Origin: Eublepharis macularius
Lineage: Eukaryota; Chordata; Lepidosauria; Squamata; Eublepharidae
Direction of reading: 5' to 3'
NCBI RefSeq assembly: GCF_028583425.1
Contig: NC_072793.1
Location: forward strand, 104,517,689 to 104,581,688
DNA: 64,000 bases
Both the position numbers and the translations under genes were made by a program. Positions within the stretch are counted from its first letter, which is position 1, and the number at the start of each line of letters is the position of its first letter. The notes under the pieces are model-generated. The model had not been told where the DNA came from. It ran no database searches and saw only the letters and a program-made list of their open reading frames with translations. Shown here in pieces: positions 12,249 through 23,924 of this stretch.

Positions 12249-12632
12249 GGCTGCATCCAGACAAGCTACAATTAAACTCCAGTTGGGCACCACTACAGTT
12301 TGTGGATGAGCTCACGCTTACCTCTTGCCCTCCCAGCTTCTCTTGATTAAATACTTCTGGCTTAACCAAGCTCCAATTCACTGTGACATCAGAATGCAGG
12401 TGTCTTAGTGAACTGAAGTTTGTTTATGCTCCACAAAGCAGGATGGAAACCCAGCCAGTGTGGAAAAAAACAAACTGCATTTCATTGAGGCACCTGCAAT
12501 CCAGAGGCAGAATGATTTGGAGCTTGATCATCCATGTGCTAAAGGTGGTAAGAGCACGTGTGAGCATAAACAAACTGGGTTCATGCCTGATTACAGTTTA
12601 ATTGCAGCTTGTTATGATGTCTGAATGTAGCC
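12249..12632. mobile_element. MITE with long imperfect terminal inverted repeats
   Basis: The left end (GGCTGCATCCAGACA..AGCTACAATTAAACT) is mirrored at the right end (reverse complement GGCTACATTCAGACA..AGCTGCAATTAAACT). The similarity runs inward about 70 bases with small gaps, including CAGTTTGT and GAGCTCAC/ATGCTCAC. The core is non-coding, so this is a non-autonomous DNA transposon. Flanking bases give no clear target duplication, so the superfamily (hAT-like is possible) is open. Confidence 0.68.
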
Positions 12633-14145
12633 TTCCAATGGAACAGAAGTTGCTTTGTTCATCATCGAAGATCATTGTTCTGTTGTTCTGAGAAATGCTG
12701 AGAAGTGAGAAATAAAGATACAGGCTTAATACTCAGCTTCAATTGCAACAACCATCATAAAATGTGAATATGAGATTAACGAGGACTCAAGCCGAGAAGT
12801 ATAGATAAGACTGTTTGAGCACTACATGTTTGTATATTTTAAAATGTTTTCCTTAAAACAAAACTCTAAAATCTGAAATTATTAAAAGAAATCTGCATTA
12901 TATATATGCCTGTTTCAAGGTACTACTACTACACAGCTTTAAGAAATGGTTTAGAAGTGGCATATGTTATAGCCCTTCCTGGAGGTGAGGAACGGTCATC
13001 TATTAAGCAATCTGAACTAGTCCTGCAAGGAGGAATCAATTCTAAACTCAGTCATGTGCCCATGCATTCTATGACACCCTATTCAGAACAGAACCAAATG
13101 TCCATGAAATAATGTGTGATACAACCTTTCCCAGTCTGTAACACACTGCAATAAGTGGGGGAAAGTTTTCCTTCCAAATTAAAAAGAAAACAAAAATAAC
13201 CCTGTATATGGGTCAAATTAAAAACCCTTTTCCCAACATGAAACATATGCAGGGAGTTTGGGGTTTTTTTGTGTTTGGAAAAAAAAGGAAAACATTTGGT
13301 TTCCCCCCACTGTGGTCTAATGTGATACAATTGAGGAAGAGCTATACCACAGCTATTTCTTCATGTCAGAATTGGTTCTATGTCTGGTCTCATGGTACAT
13401 TCAGTCATATAGGAATGAGGCCTAAGACAAAGGATCCTACTGCCAGAGACATACACTTTATTTTAATGGGCTTTAACTGTACGTGCAGGACAAGAAAACA
13501 GTGCTGTTGGAATCCAAGCTTGATTACAGCCTCTCCTTTAGTCCCAGCAAATAGAGACTATAATTAATGACTCAGTCCTGCCCAAAGAACCAGACTAAAC
13601 TTTTCTCTTCTTATACCTTAGCCTAAACACAGTATGGAGGGAAAACTTCCTTTCAAAACCAATGGACAACTTCCATGTCACATATCTAGAATGAAGGTGT
13701 TATGGACTCTCCACATTTATTCATGTATTTTTTATTTTACTTCATTTATAATCCACCTTCCTCCTGAATGGGAATGGCTTACACTGTTCTGCTCTCCTCC
13801 ATTTTATCCTCCCAACAACTGTGTGAGGTAGGGTAGGCTGAGAGTGTATGATTGGCCCAAGATCACTCAGCAAGCTTCCATTACATGTTAAGTGTTACAT
13901 ATGGCCATATCTACTCCCCTCCGAGGTGGTCTACTCCCTTCTGTGTATGTGTACTATGAAGCTAAGACTAGTTTTGGATTCCAACTTAATGTACAGTGTG
14001 CATATATGCAACTAAATACATGCATACCAACTTCAAACAGTGTACATTCTTGGAACATACATGGGCAACCTGTTAAGCTAACTATGAACCAGAAAAGTTA
14101 CAACAAACTGTAGCTGCCTGTTTCTTACTTCCAGATGGGCATGTT
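12633..14145. other. AT-rich sequence with a SINE-like tail near 13730-13890
   Basis: 13745-13885 resembles the tail half of a minus-strand tRNA SINE (TATAATCCACCTT, GTGTGAGGTAGGGTAGGCTGAGAG, GGCCCAAGATCACTCAGC) without the tRNA head. The rest is unrecognised. Confidence 0.5.
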
Positions 14146-14712
14146 AGAATAAAAGAGGAATACAGTGGCATCTTAAAGACTAACAAAATTAAACTAGACA
14201 TTAAAATTAGCAATCCCTGAACACCCAAAGGCTGATCTAAAAGTTACAGTTCTCTTACAAAAGAACTTCAAAAGAAGGATCCAATGAAAACATCACTGAA
14301 TTATAATTAACACATTAAAGATGATTTACCTCCCTGCCTGCTTAACAGGGACCTATATTCCTAACTCATTATAGATGCTAATATCTTGCATATCCCATAC
14401 CTTTCAGATGTCAATTACTTCAGGAATACCATTGCAGCTTCCTATTGTATCTGCTTATCCCATTTCATGGTGCACTAGGTTTTACACTTTGCCTTATCAA
14501 ACAACAGTTGGGAGTGTCTCACACTCATGCTGGGAGAACTGATTACTCTTGTGGGACTGGCCACTCTTTGTAACATTTCTACCACCGCCTTTTCTCATGT
14601 ATGTATACATTGATCTGATGGATGATACTCTTAAGCATCTGATGAAATGAGCACTGGCCCACAAAATACTGGGCTAAGTTTTTAAAGCCACTGTCCTCCT
14701 GTTTTATTCTGT
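14146..14712. mobile_element. Penelope-like element remnant with opposed ends
   Basis: The left edge reads, on the minus strand, GTTAGTCTTTAAGATGCCAC then a stretch ending TTTTATTCT. The right edge reads, on the plus strand, TTTTTAAAGCCACTGTCCTC then also TTTTATTCT. Both match the terminal segment of a PLE family common in reptiles. Just inside the right edge, 14639-14670 has a CTGATGA box, a GC-rich stem and a decayed GAAA box (CAAAA), i.e. a degraded hammerhead-like core. So two ends of the same type face outward, as in inverted PLE insertions. No coding remains. Confidence 0.55.
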
Positions 14713-15949
14713 TGTTTCTTAACAGCTCACCATATGTATTTTTGATACAGGGGAAAAAAGTGATGAAACCACTATCTACTAGAAGCAGCTAGAGCAATAA
14801 CAAAATTATCATGCGCAGAGATGTCCTGCAGCAATAAATGTATTCAAGAAAATATGCTTAGAATTAAGGTGTCCTATATAGTCAGAGAGCTTGCACTGCT
14901 CTCACTAGATAACCATCAAATCTTATTTATTTATTTAACTTCTAAACCGTTTCTCCACCACATTTAGTGCTCAAGGCAGTTTACAGCATATTTTACCTGT
15001 TGCTCAAGAACTATATTTTAATAGTTTGTTAGGCAGAAAATAGCAGTGCTTGACTTTTGCATCTTATTTTTTACATTACCAAAATGTTTGCTATGATAAA
15101 CTATCTTGCTCCTGTTGGCAGCCTGTCTTGTGAAAGAATTGACAGCAGAAAGAACCATACAGGCCACTCTGTAGAAGTGTAGAATAGTACATTAGATTGC
15201 TGCTTTCCAAGTGGTTACGGTACTGAGACAAAGCTATCAGCCCTAAGTGTTACAGACTTTGAAACACCTTTTACGATGACAGCAAATTTCTCCAAAGCAG
15301 ATATAATCATTCTACTAAAACCCACATGGGACCATTAAACAGACATCCCTCTGGCCTATTACACAGACTAGGAGAGGCCTAGTAACAGCACTGTTTTTAA
15401 AGAACTGATTAACTGCCAGCTCTTACTCCTTCAACAAAGAATGCCTCAGTTCTAGACTCTTCTTCCCATTCGTTCACTTGTTTGCAGCAGCCATTAATGT
15501 CATGCACAGAACCACCTCTAAATGATGCACTTCTCAAAGTGCATGCAAAAGATGTTCCATCCCACTTTTACATGCATGGGTCACTAATTGCCTGATAAAG
15601 ACAAGGACTTTTACTTCTCTTCACAAGACCTGCTGCTGCTGCTAGCTTATGCACCAGTCTGAAATCAAATATAGCATTATTCTAGTTTCTCTAAAACAAA
15701 CTGAAGCACCTCAAGATCATTATTTACAGCTTCAGGTGCATCCTCCCCTAGAAGGGCAGATGAACTCCCAAGGCAACAAAGCTCCTGGATCCTTGAGTGG
15801 AACAAGGAGAGAGACAAGGCAAAATGACAACTGAAAGAATACATCAAAGTGTGGAAGAGCAGAGTTGTTCTTAACTGAAAGCAAAAGCTCCCTCTCTCCC
15901 AAAGGAAGCTTCAGCGGCATTTGTAAGACGGGTGAGAAAGAGCTGGGCC
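14713..15949. other. Unrecognised sequence; possible LINE/SINE tail at 14925-14995
   Basis: TTATTTATTTAACTTCTAAACCG followed by CAAGGCAGTTTACAGC looks like the reverse of a LINE/SINE 3' tail. Otherwise nothing is recognised. Confidence 0.4.
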
Positions 15950-16942
15950 ATGGCACCTTAAAGCCAAAACAACAGTGGGCAGCAGGCGCGGGCACATCCC
16001 TCACCACCAAAAGGGTGGAGGGTCTTTACGGGTCAGACTGCGATGAGGCGCTGCTTAGACCAGACTGGAAACCGACATAAACATCCCAGAGCGACGGCCA
16101 AAATGCGTCGCACACTAGAGAGAGCAAGGGTGCGCGCGCGGTGCAGTCCCCGCAGTGGAGGTTTAAAGATCACTTCCCCCGCCATTTCTCTGGGGCAGGG
16201 GAGAAACGCAGCCAACTTGGTTGGAGGCCTCATCGTTTGAAAGGAAACACTTTATGGGGGGGGGGGACAATATGCCAAGCCACCGCCCCGCTCAGGAAGC
16301 CACATGGCCATAGAAGTTCACGGGAACTTTTCAGGAGAACCTTGAAATGACTTTTCTTCTGACCTGCCCGTTCACTCCCAAGGCAGAAAGAGAAAGTGCA
16401 TCCACTACTGCTGCAGGAAACCCAACATCTAAGGGGCAGGAGGAAGGAAAGCGCGTAGTCTTTCACAGACACACAACCGGCGGGCGGGGAGGAAAGAGCA
16501 GCCCCCGCGCCCCATGCTCCGAAACTTTTCGAGAAGGCAGCCCTGCGTAGACAGTACCAGACAACCCAGCCGGCGCCCCCTCTCGGGCCCCGACTCGCCC
16601 GCCGCGGCGCGCCTCTCCCGGCCCGCGGGGACTTGCGCGAGGAGCGCCAACTGCGCGCGGAGTTGGCAGCGCCACCGCAGCCGCAGCGACTCCGGCTCGT
16701 CCATCTGAGCGAAGCGCTCGCCGCTCGCTCTCGCCCCCTCCCCAGCGCTGCGCTCCGCCTGCTCGCCTGCCTGCCTGGCTGCCGCTGTTTCCACTGCTGC
16801 CGCCCTCCCTCGCCGTCTCCCGCATCAAACTTCGGGAGCCGAAAAAAGCCTCTCAGGCTGCCGGGCAGGCGGCAAAACGCGCCCAGCAGCTGCGCCGGGC
16901 GCCGCCCTCCCCAGAAGGGCACACATCCCGCGCCCGCCTTAC

Positions 16943-17020
16943 CTGCGGGGAGTTTTTCCAGCCCTGCGCCGCTGCCGGGGCTCAGGCTAGGCTCGCCGGC
17001 GCTCCGCTCACCGCCTCATT
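16943..17020 (-). other. Putative 5' non-coding exon with splice donor (minus strand)
   Basis: On the minus strand the sequence reads CTCCCCGCAG then GTAAGGCGGG, so the exon would end at 16943 and the intron begin at 16942. CAG/GTAAGG is close to the vertebrate donor consensus, and it sits just inside the NRF1/YY1 cluster. The exon start is a guess. No coding start is claimed. Confidence 0.45.
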
Positions 17021-17033
17021 CCAATATGGCACG
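17020..17033 (+). promoter_or_regulatory. YY1-like site
   Basis: CCAATATGGCACGG contains the ATGGC core of YY1 sites found near TATA-less start sites. It is one base short of a CArG box. Confidence 0.45.
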
Positions 17034-17042
17034 GCCGGCCGA

Positions 17043-17052
17043 GCGCATGCGC
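17043..17052. promoter_or_regulatory. NRF1 site
   Basis: GCGCATGCGC is the exact palindromic NRF1 consensus, inside the CpG island and about 100 bp from the putative donor. Confidence 0.7.
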
Positions 17053-17850
17053 CCGCCGTCACTCTCCCCGTCCCCTCCCCTCGCTCCTGGCTTTTTGGGC
17101 GCTCGCACACACTCCCTCGCGCTCGGACGCGCTGAGCCCTGGCACCGGCAGGGGACGGGCACCTGGCGCGGGCCTCGCACTCGGCCCCCGCGGGACGGCA
17201 GGGCGACGGCCCAGCTCGCCCCTCCAGCGCTCGGAGGCGGCGCGCGCCCCCGCCCGTCGCAGCGCCACCCTTTCCCCGAGGAGTTACCGCGGGGCGCGCA
17301 CCTGCCTCAAGTTCTTACGCGCGCAATTGGGGAGGGTGCTCAGCCGCTCAGCTCCAGCCGGGCACGGGGATGTGCGGAGGCAGCGGGTGCGGAGAGAGAG
17401 GGAGAACGCACACCACCCTCCTGTGTGTTGGAATGAATCGGGAGCGAGGCGCTGGAGGACTTGAGGGAGAGGCAGGCGGCGTTCAGCTCTCCATCCAATG
17501 CGCCTGCCGGCCTTGGAAAACCGGGAACAACTTGAGCCTCTTTACTTGCAAGAAGGACAGGCTACCGCCAGGACTAGACCAACTAAAGCGCAATTAACAT
17601 CGAGCCACGCTGTCTCCCTCGATTGCCAACTTGATTTTCTGAAAGAACTCCGACTTCCTCTCTTCTTCCGCCGCCCCCCCCCCGCGGAGTGCTTGGTGGG
17701 TCATCCTACAGAAAGCTACACCCCCTCCCCACTTGGCTTAGCCAGCTTCCCGCGACCTGGCTCGGATCCTGCAGCCCACTCCGCCCTCCCCCGCCTTGCC
17801 TTGCTTGCCTTTTCCCCTCCCCCCCAGCAAAAGATGTAGGACGGAAACGC

Positions 17851-19166
17851 GGCCCAAGTGCATGCAGACTGGAGGGGATGGCGGCAAAAGAGGCGGCTGC
17901 CACGGTTATGCCTTTACAGGCGGGATGAATTAAAACACCCTGAGCCCACATTAATATATATTGAAAAAAATAGATGGGGAAAGAAAGGGAAAGGATTGTG
18001 CAACACCAAGAACCTCATGACCGTGCGCCTGTGCAATCAGAGAAGAGTAATAAAAGCCGGCGAGTTCCACGCAGCTTAAAGGCGACAGGAGGGGAATGGG
18101 GGGGGGGCACCGCTCCATTTAGCCAGGAGCCAAAGGGATGCTTGCAAGAAAATAACCTGGCTTTGTGGTGGGGAAACCAATCTGATTTCCAAAGGCCTCC
18201 CTCCACGGGTGATCGCTCCCTTCCTGAGCAAGGCGTAGCCATGCACCACGACGCCGGGTTTTCGAAAAGGCTCCAGACCTATTTACTGTAGACCTCTGGC
18301 ATACATCTACACTCGGTTTTGTTGGTGGTGTTAACCCGTTCCGTCCACGGAAACGTCCCCGTTGGTATGTCAGGATTTCAATGTCTACCAAACACTGCTC
18401 GGCTTATTCCTCGTGTTGCAGACACCAGTTGCTAGCGTATGGAAATAAAGCGGTCAGCGTGCAGAAAAGTCAGATGGAACTCGACAAACAATCGTCCTGG
18501 GTCTTGGACGGAAGCAAAGGGATGCGCCGAGGAATACATGTAGATCAAATGCTACGAGATCTCCAGCCTGGAAGGACGGGTGTGCAAAGCAAAAGCGACT
18601 CCTAAATCGGACTCTGTCAAATTGTCGCCCTGTGGGTCGGATCGGGGCAGCTGAGCCCGTCCAAACAGGCGGGGATCAGGTCGAACAACCAACTGACTTC
18701 CCCCGGTTCCAAGGCACGTGCTGACCAACTGAGCGGCCGCGCCTGGCAAATGTAACGGGAGACTTTGTTGGGTTGGGGATCGCTTTGGAAACTTGAAAAA
18801 AAAAACGCAGATCGCTCGACCAAGGCATGGCTGCATTATTTCGATCGTGTAAATTTTATTGCTCATTTGAAATTATGCTTAATAGGCATAAAATCCCTTC
18901 GATGTGAAAATAATAATTGACAGAGCGCCGAGGAATACATGGGGCATCTCCTATTCTCACGCTGACCAACGTTGTAAGGCATTCTTATTGAAGAAGGAAG
19001 AGGATACTGCCTTACAAGGATTAAGGAATAATCTCCTTCCCAGTCTGCTTTCTTCTTAGCAAAAAAAGAAAAGCTAAAAGTGAGGTGCAGTCTGCATACA
19101 GTGAATTTCTCTGCCTAAAATGAAAAGACCAATAAGCAACTTTGGAAAGCAAAATGTCTCGTCAGA
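17851..19166. other. CpG-island shoulder, possible conserved non-coding DNA
   Basis: GC content falls gradually. There is no coding frame and no repeat until about 19240. 18830-18930 is AT-rich with homeodomain-like TAAT cores. A 17-base direct duplication (18524-18540 and 18925-18941) lies here. Confidence 0.4.
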
Positions 19167-19180
19167 CCACTAGAGGGCGG
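19167..19180 (+). promoter_or_regulatory. CTCF binding motif
   Basis: CCACTAGAGGGCGG fits every position of the CTCF core consensus CCASYAGRKGGCRS. It lies about 2 kb from the NRF1 site. Confidence 0.7.
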
Positions 19181-19236
19181 TCCCTTCATGTGCTTTGCAG
19201 AGGGAAGTAATAAACGAAACATCCTGGAATGCAGTT

Positions 19237-19337
19237 TCTAAGGCTGCAGCCCTGTGCAGGCACTTCCCCAGGACTGAGCCCAGCGAACTAAGTGGGATTT
19301 ACTTCCGAGTAAACATGGATATAATTGGGCTGTAGCG
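19237..19337. repeat. Short palindromic interspersed repeat
   Basis: The segment contains GAACTAAGTGGGATTTACTT then CCGAGTAAACATGGATATAA, and GGCTGCAGCCCTGTGCAGGC upstream mirrors TTGGGCTGTAGC. From memory it resembles an abundant squamate repeat with the theme 'gtaagtcccactga.ctcagtgggacttac'. Confidence 0.5.
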
Positions 19338-19339
19338 TG

Positions 19340-20855
19340 TCTGCTATCCCGTAAACTGATTTGTCAGCCCTTGACGTCCTAAGAAAAAGCACTCTGAGCA
19401 AAACATTAAAAAAATACAAAAACAGAACCACAAGTGGAAACTTAACCAATTAAAAATATGAAATTTAAATGTTAGAGATGTAACACTGTAAAGACTGCTT
19501 GTCTCATTATCTTTGATTCAAAATATCTTAACAAAAAGTATTTTGCATCATTGTAGTTAGAAAGTTGATAATTGAGGGTTGACTTGCAAATCATCGTTAT
19601 GTAGTAAATTGTGAACGTGTAATTATTTCAATGTGTTGTTAGTTTTTCATTGGTATGTAATTTTTAAAATAATTTCTTCAAACTAATTTCAATGAATTTT
19701 TCTTTCAGTTAAGCTTACAGTCTTAAAATCTTTATTTGAACACAATGAGCATTGCTTCTAACTTTCATATGGTAAGGATTGGGCTAAACTCTTATTTATG
19801 CAGATTAAATTAATATTTTTAAAAATCTAATATCCTTGATATTTTATTTCCTCTCTCTGGGCAGACTTCCCTCCTATTTTTATACTACATATGCTCATTT
19901 GGCATTTTCATTCCCTTTTCCTTCATTAATGATAACAAGTTGTAATCTCTTCAGTAAAAATGAATGTGCAGACTTCTCTAGAAATGCGCCAAATGTTCTT
20001 CTTCCAAGGCTGTGAAGAACATATTTAGCAGAAACTGATTAGCAGAGCTAATTATTTTAAGTGACTAGAAAGTGTCTCATTTCTCTTAACTCTGCAGGCC
20101 TGAAGTACGTTAGATAACAGAACATCCACAGAAGCTTTGGTCTTTCTCTTATATTAATGCTCTTTCTTGGAGATAACATGCTTATTGCTTTTCAGGGCAC
20201 AGGCATCATTTTGGGCTGTAGGCTGACATAAACATTTTGAGCAATCCTCAGTTGTGTTCAGGTATCTGCAGGTCTCACTTTGAGAAGGTCTTGTGGTGGT
20301 TGGTGGTGTTGGAGCTCGTCCAGGGCTGCTGGAGCTGTTCCTTCTAGTGCTGCTAGGGTACCATAAGAAACCACAAACCACATGGGAGAAGCCCATTCTA
20401 CCACTTTTCTCTAGGCCAGCTGAACTAACATTGGTGTGGATATGTGCTGGTGGGGTGTGTGCAAAGGAGCAGAGCTGCTACATTTCCCACACAGCTGGAG
20501 TAATGGACCTAAGACAGTTCTGCACCCTAGATAAGCAGGGCAGGCTCGCGTAAGAAACCATTGTACAACCTCTGCTCCTTTTCCATGTGGACTCTGTACT
20601 CACTGCGTCCTTCAAGTGCATGGCATCCTGCATCTTGGAGTCTAAATCCTCTAATGCAGAAATTCTAATGGATGGGCATGCTGCCATGCAGCACATTCAG
20701 CACAAAAACTGCATCTGAGTGTGGCGTTATCACTGTGGCGGGAGGGTGTGTGTGTTAGAGCTTGCTGGTTTATGAGAGGTTGCTCCATACCTTAGGCTGT
20801 CTTTCAGGGCACAAGATTGCAAGCAAAAGTGTTTTAGACATGATACACAAAATGA
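19340..20855. other. AT-rich then neutral sequence, nothing recognised
   Basis: Open frames near 20154-20696 overlap on both strands and show no family motif. Confidence 0.4.
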
Positions 20856-20859
20856 GATA

Positions 20860-21072
20860 TAATGGTTCCTGAGAGCCAGGGTGGGGTATAGGTTACAGTG
20901 TCAGACAGGGACCGAGGAGGTGCAGCTTCATATCTCCATTCAGCCATGGAGCTAATTGGGTGACCTTAAGCTAGGTGACACTCTTGGCCTTGCTACTACA
21001 TGAGGTCATCAAATGGAGAAGGGGAGAACCATGAATACCACCTTGGAGGACGGGTAAGATAAGAATGTAACA
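20860..21072 (+). repeat. tRNA-derived SINE (decayed)
   Basis: The layout is head GAGAGCCAGGGTGGGGTATAGG, then body ATTGGGTGACCTTAAGCTAGG, then CATGAGGTCATC, then TAAGATAAGAATGTAACATAAG. It matches the vertebrate tRNA SINE plan (tRNA head, 'gggtgaccttgggc' body, tail). The B box is degraded. Confidence 0.5.
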
Positions 21073-21079
21073 TAAGCTC

Positions 21080-22348
21080 TAAGCTATTGTGGAAGTCCTC
21101 AGGATTAAAGAAGATGATGCTCCTTCAGAAGAATATAAGCAACAGGACATAGATGGAACCTAATCCTAGCTAAAAAGTAGAACCAGATAACACAATAGTC
21201 CAACTGAAAGCCTGATTTAAGATTGCCATTCTCGATGGGGACAGGCGACTAATGCAGGTATTAAGCAACAAGGTTTGGAGTGTGGGACAGGATTTAGAAC
21301 TGAAAGGCTATGTCATGCCTACTAGGCTCTGGTTATACTCTTTTAGCCATGGTTTGTGCCGCCACAGCTAATTCAGGGACACACGTGCAGAGCAATAAGA
21401 TAGTACAATAAGATAGATTGTACTGCTTGAGACTGCAGGCAGTGAACTCCAGTTTGGAAAGTTCCTGCAACAACAACAAAACCCCCAGATACATTCAAAT
21501 AGAAAACTAGCATTGCAGAGAGAAAGATGCTTTCCTCTTTCTTAGCTTGCTGGGCTGCTTTTCATTTTGTAGGGAGTTCTTAATGTAGGGAAGCATTCCA
21601 CAATGTGGCTCTCCATGGCCCTTCGCCTGCCATCTGATATAATAGAGTTCATTCTATCACCTCAGGTGTCTGCTGCCTCATTATAGAAGTGAGCAGTTGC
21701 AACTGCATTCTTAAAGCTAGTGATGCAGTGATGGAAGTCAGTGGGACTCCTGCTCTGAGGAGTGGGTTGTTCATTGAATTGTTAAAATGCCTATACACAT
21801 GTAGTCCCTCTGCTAAAATTCTTTCTTTGATGCTGATAACATCTCACTGGAAAATCAACAATTTCCCTATTTAATCAAAGTTAGATTGCCCAGTAGTAGA
21901 GTAAAGCTAGTCACGCACGTACTTTTGTATGGCGTACTTTAGACGCTTGTGTTCAGTATGTTGCTGTGAAAAATCTAATGTGTCATTTAAATGTATTTAT
22001 TCAATACACTCTATCCTAAAGCCCTTGGTAAGGGTTTTTAATATGCAGTTTCCCTCTCCTGTCATAGCACTTGATTTAAAATCTCCATCTCTCTTTGTTT
22101 CTGTTAGATATTGCTTAAATCATCTAATGCTACAGGGATGTGTGTCTTGCTGGCTAGTTTAATTCCAGATAACAACAGGTTCTGGGGGCTACCAAGTGAC
22201 CTTTTCATTCTGTTCCTTCACTCTTCTTATTATCTTGAAGGTTTTATAAACTAGGGAAGTTGCTATAATCAGTGGCATACAAGCCACTTCATATTTCTGA
22301 TATATTCCCCAGTAAGATGGAAATAAGTCCCACTGAAACCAATAGAAC
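21080..22348. other. Unrecognised sequence
   Basis: No repeat or exon was recognised. Confidence 0.35.
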
Positions 22349-22500
22349 AAATTAGTGATGGATCAAGATGGGTAGCCATGTTAGTCTGTCTGTAGCAGTA
22401 GAAAAGGGCAAGAGTCCAGTTGCACTTATAAGACTAACAAAATTTGTGGAAGGGTATGAGCTTTTATGAGTCACAGCTCACTTCTTCAAATTAGTGATGG
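22349..22500 (-). mobile_element. Penelope-like element 3' end with target duplication
   Basis: The insert (22362-22487) is flanked by the exact 13-bp direct repeat AAATTAGTGATGG (22349-22361 and 22488-22500). On the minus strand it starts TTGAAGAAGTGAGCTGTGAC, continues through ATAAAAGCTCATACCC and GTTAGTCTTATAAG, and ends CTAACATGGCTACCC. The start corresponds to a hammerhead-like core of the form CTGAAGA / GTGAGC...GCTCAC / GAAA, decayed here to TTGAAGA and TAAAA. The copy is severely 5'-truncated, beginning at the ribozyme core. Confidence 0.75.
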
Positions 22501-23920
22501 CAGACTGAAGTATGTATATGCAGGTCTAGATCCTGACTGCATGTATCTCAGGTGCCACAGTGTAGTGGGGCAGTCTTAGTGATTCTAGGATCCTGGGCAA
22601 AAGTCAAGGATGGGGTCCCACGATCACGGAATGTGGTAGGTGGAGCAACTTCAGGGCAGGGGCAATCAGCTATAGGATGGTCAGAGGGGGACCCTCACTA
22701 CCATACAGCTGATTGCCTGCTGTATCCTGAGTGAAGCTGCCACCTGTCTTGACTCCAGAGGTGACAAAGGTCCATCCCTCTCCATCACCTCTGAAGTCAC
22801 AGACATTGCAGCTTCAGGGCAGGAGCTGATGGCAGTCAGCTGTAGGGCAGTTGGAAGGGGTCCCTCTCACTTACCTCTTCTGTTTTGTCTAGGATTGAGC
22901 ATGATGCCCCTCAGACTTTGCAGGACCCACCTCAAAGAGGGAGAGGAACTCAATGACCCATTGGCCTCCTGCTGCTGCTCTTGTCTGTCCTTCCTTTTCC
23001 AGAGCGCAACAGCAAAGGGTGGATGGCTGGGGACATTGAGTGTGCTTCCAGGTCAACCAGAAATGATGAAGGCCCAGTACAAGGTGTGTCTGCCAGCTTA
23101 TGGGCAGGGGCCTCTGTTTTCAGGCAGAGGCAGACGTGGGTGGCCAAGACAGGCAGCCGTGCCCTCTTTCAGCCTCTCACAGGGAGGGTTTCTTTGTGAA
23201 AGGCTGTCAAGCCATACTGAGCAGGTGCTGTCTGGGATGGCCCTCACCATCAGCAGCTGCAGAAAGGCCAGCAGGGGCAGGCCATTGCAGCTGGGTGGTT
23301 GGAACCCTAATTGCCCCAGTTGCCCCATAGCTAAAACCGCCCTAGCATTTTATTCAATTGGGCTCACTCCCAGTCAAGTCTACTTAGGCTTGCAATTGTG
23401 GTCATGACTAGGTAGTTGGTTCAGGGCTACAGCAGGCCTGTACACATGACATAGCTGTGTATACTACCAATATCACCCATTCACAAGCTTACAGTGCATT
23501 CACATACAATTTGTGTACAGCATAAACTTGATTTTCTGTATGTGTGCACTTAATAATTATGTTACCTTCAACACATGTACAGCTGAAGTTGTCGTTGGAA
23601 CTGCATAGTTATCCAGGTACTGCTCTCCGGTTTGATTTGTAAAGTGAATATGTGATGGCTCTTTCTTACCTTCCTAAGTACTTCTACCAAAAAGCCTTCT
23701 CCACTATTCCCTCTTACAAAGGAAACCCATACTGCTAAGGCTTCCCTAAACATTCCAATGACTGTGAAACAATAGAAAAGTACACATAAAAGTTTGCAGG
23801 ATTCCTCTCCTCCAAAAAATGATGACAAAAGTGAACAATTATCAGTACTCAAAATTATTAGGATCCTTATCCAATTATAAAATTATATATCTGAAATTAA
23901 AAATATGACTTCGTCGTGGA
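22501..23920. other. Moderately GC-rich stretch, no gene recognised
   Basis: A 192-residue frame at 22829-23407 overlaps open frames on both strands and shows no domain. It is read as chance. Confidence 0.4.
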
Positions 23921-23924
23921 CAAG

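Larger units (their letters stand above)
15950..17850. promoter_or_regulatory. CpG island promoter of an unidentified host gene
   Basis: GC and CpG content rise sharply here against AT-rich flanks, most densely at about 16550-17350, with many GC boxes. Several long frames run through it on both strands in overlapping registers, as expected from GC-rich DNA lacking stops, so they are not called as genes. A perfect NRF1 palindrome, a YY1-like motif and a consensus minus-strand splice donor lie within 110 bp of each other around 16940-17052. This fits a TATA-less housekeeping-type promoter. The gene cannot be named from this window. A gene running left with a long first intron, a gene running right, or a bidirectional promoter are all possible. 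Confidence 0.85.

Noticed and set aside
17020..17033. SRF CArG box
   Set aside because: CCAATATGG has five A/T bases between CC and GG, but the consensus needs six.
16230..17436. Long open frames (up to 267 residues) on both strands across the CpG island
   Set aside because: They overlap in different registers, are Pro/Arg/Ala-rich and have no domain motif. GC-rich DNA simply lacks stop codons.
22829..23407. 192-residue plus-strand open frame
   Set aside because: Strong overlapping frames on the other strand, low-information composition and no family motif.
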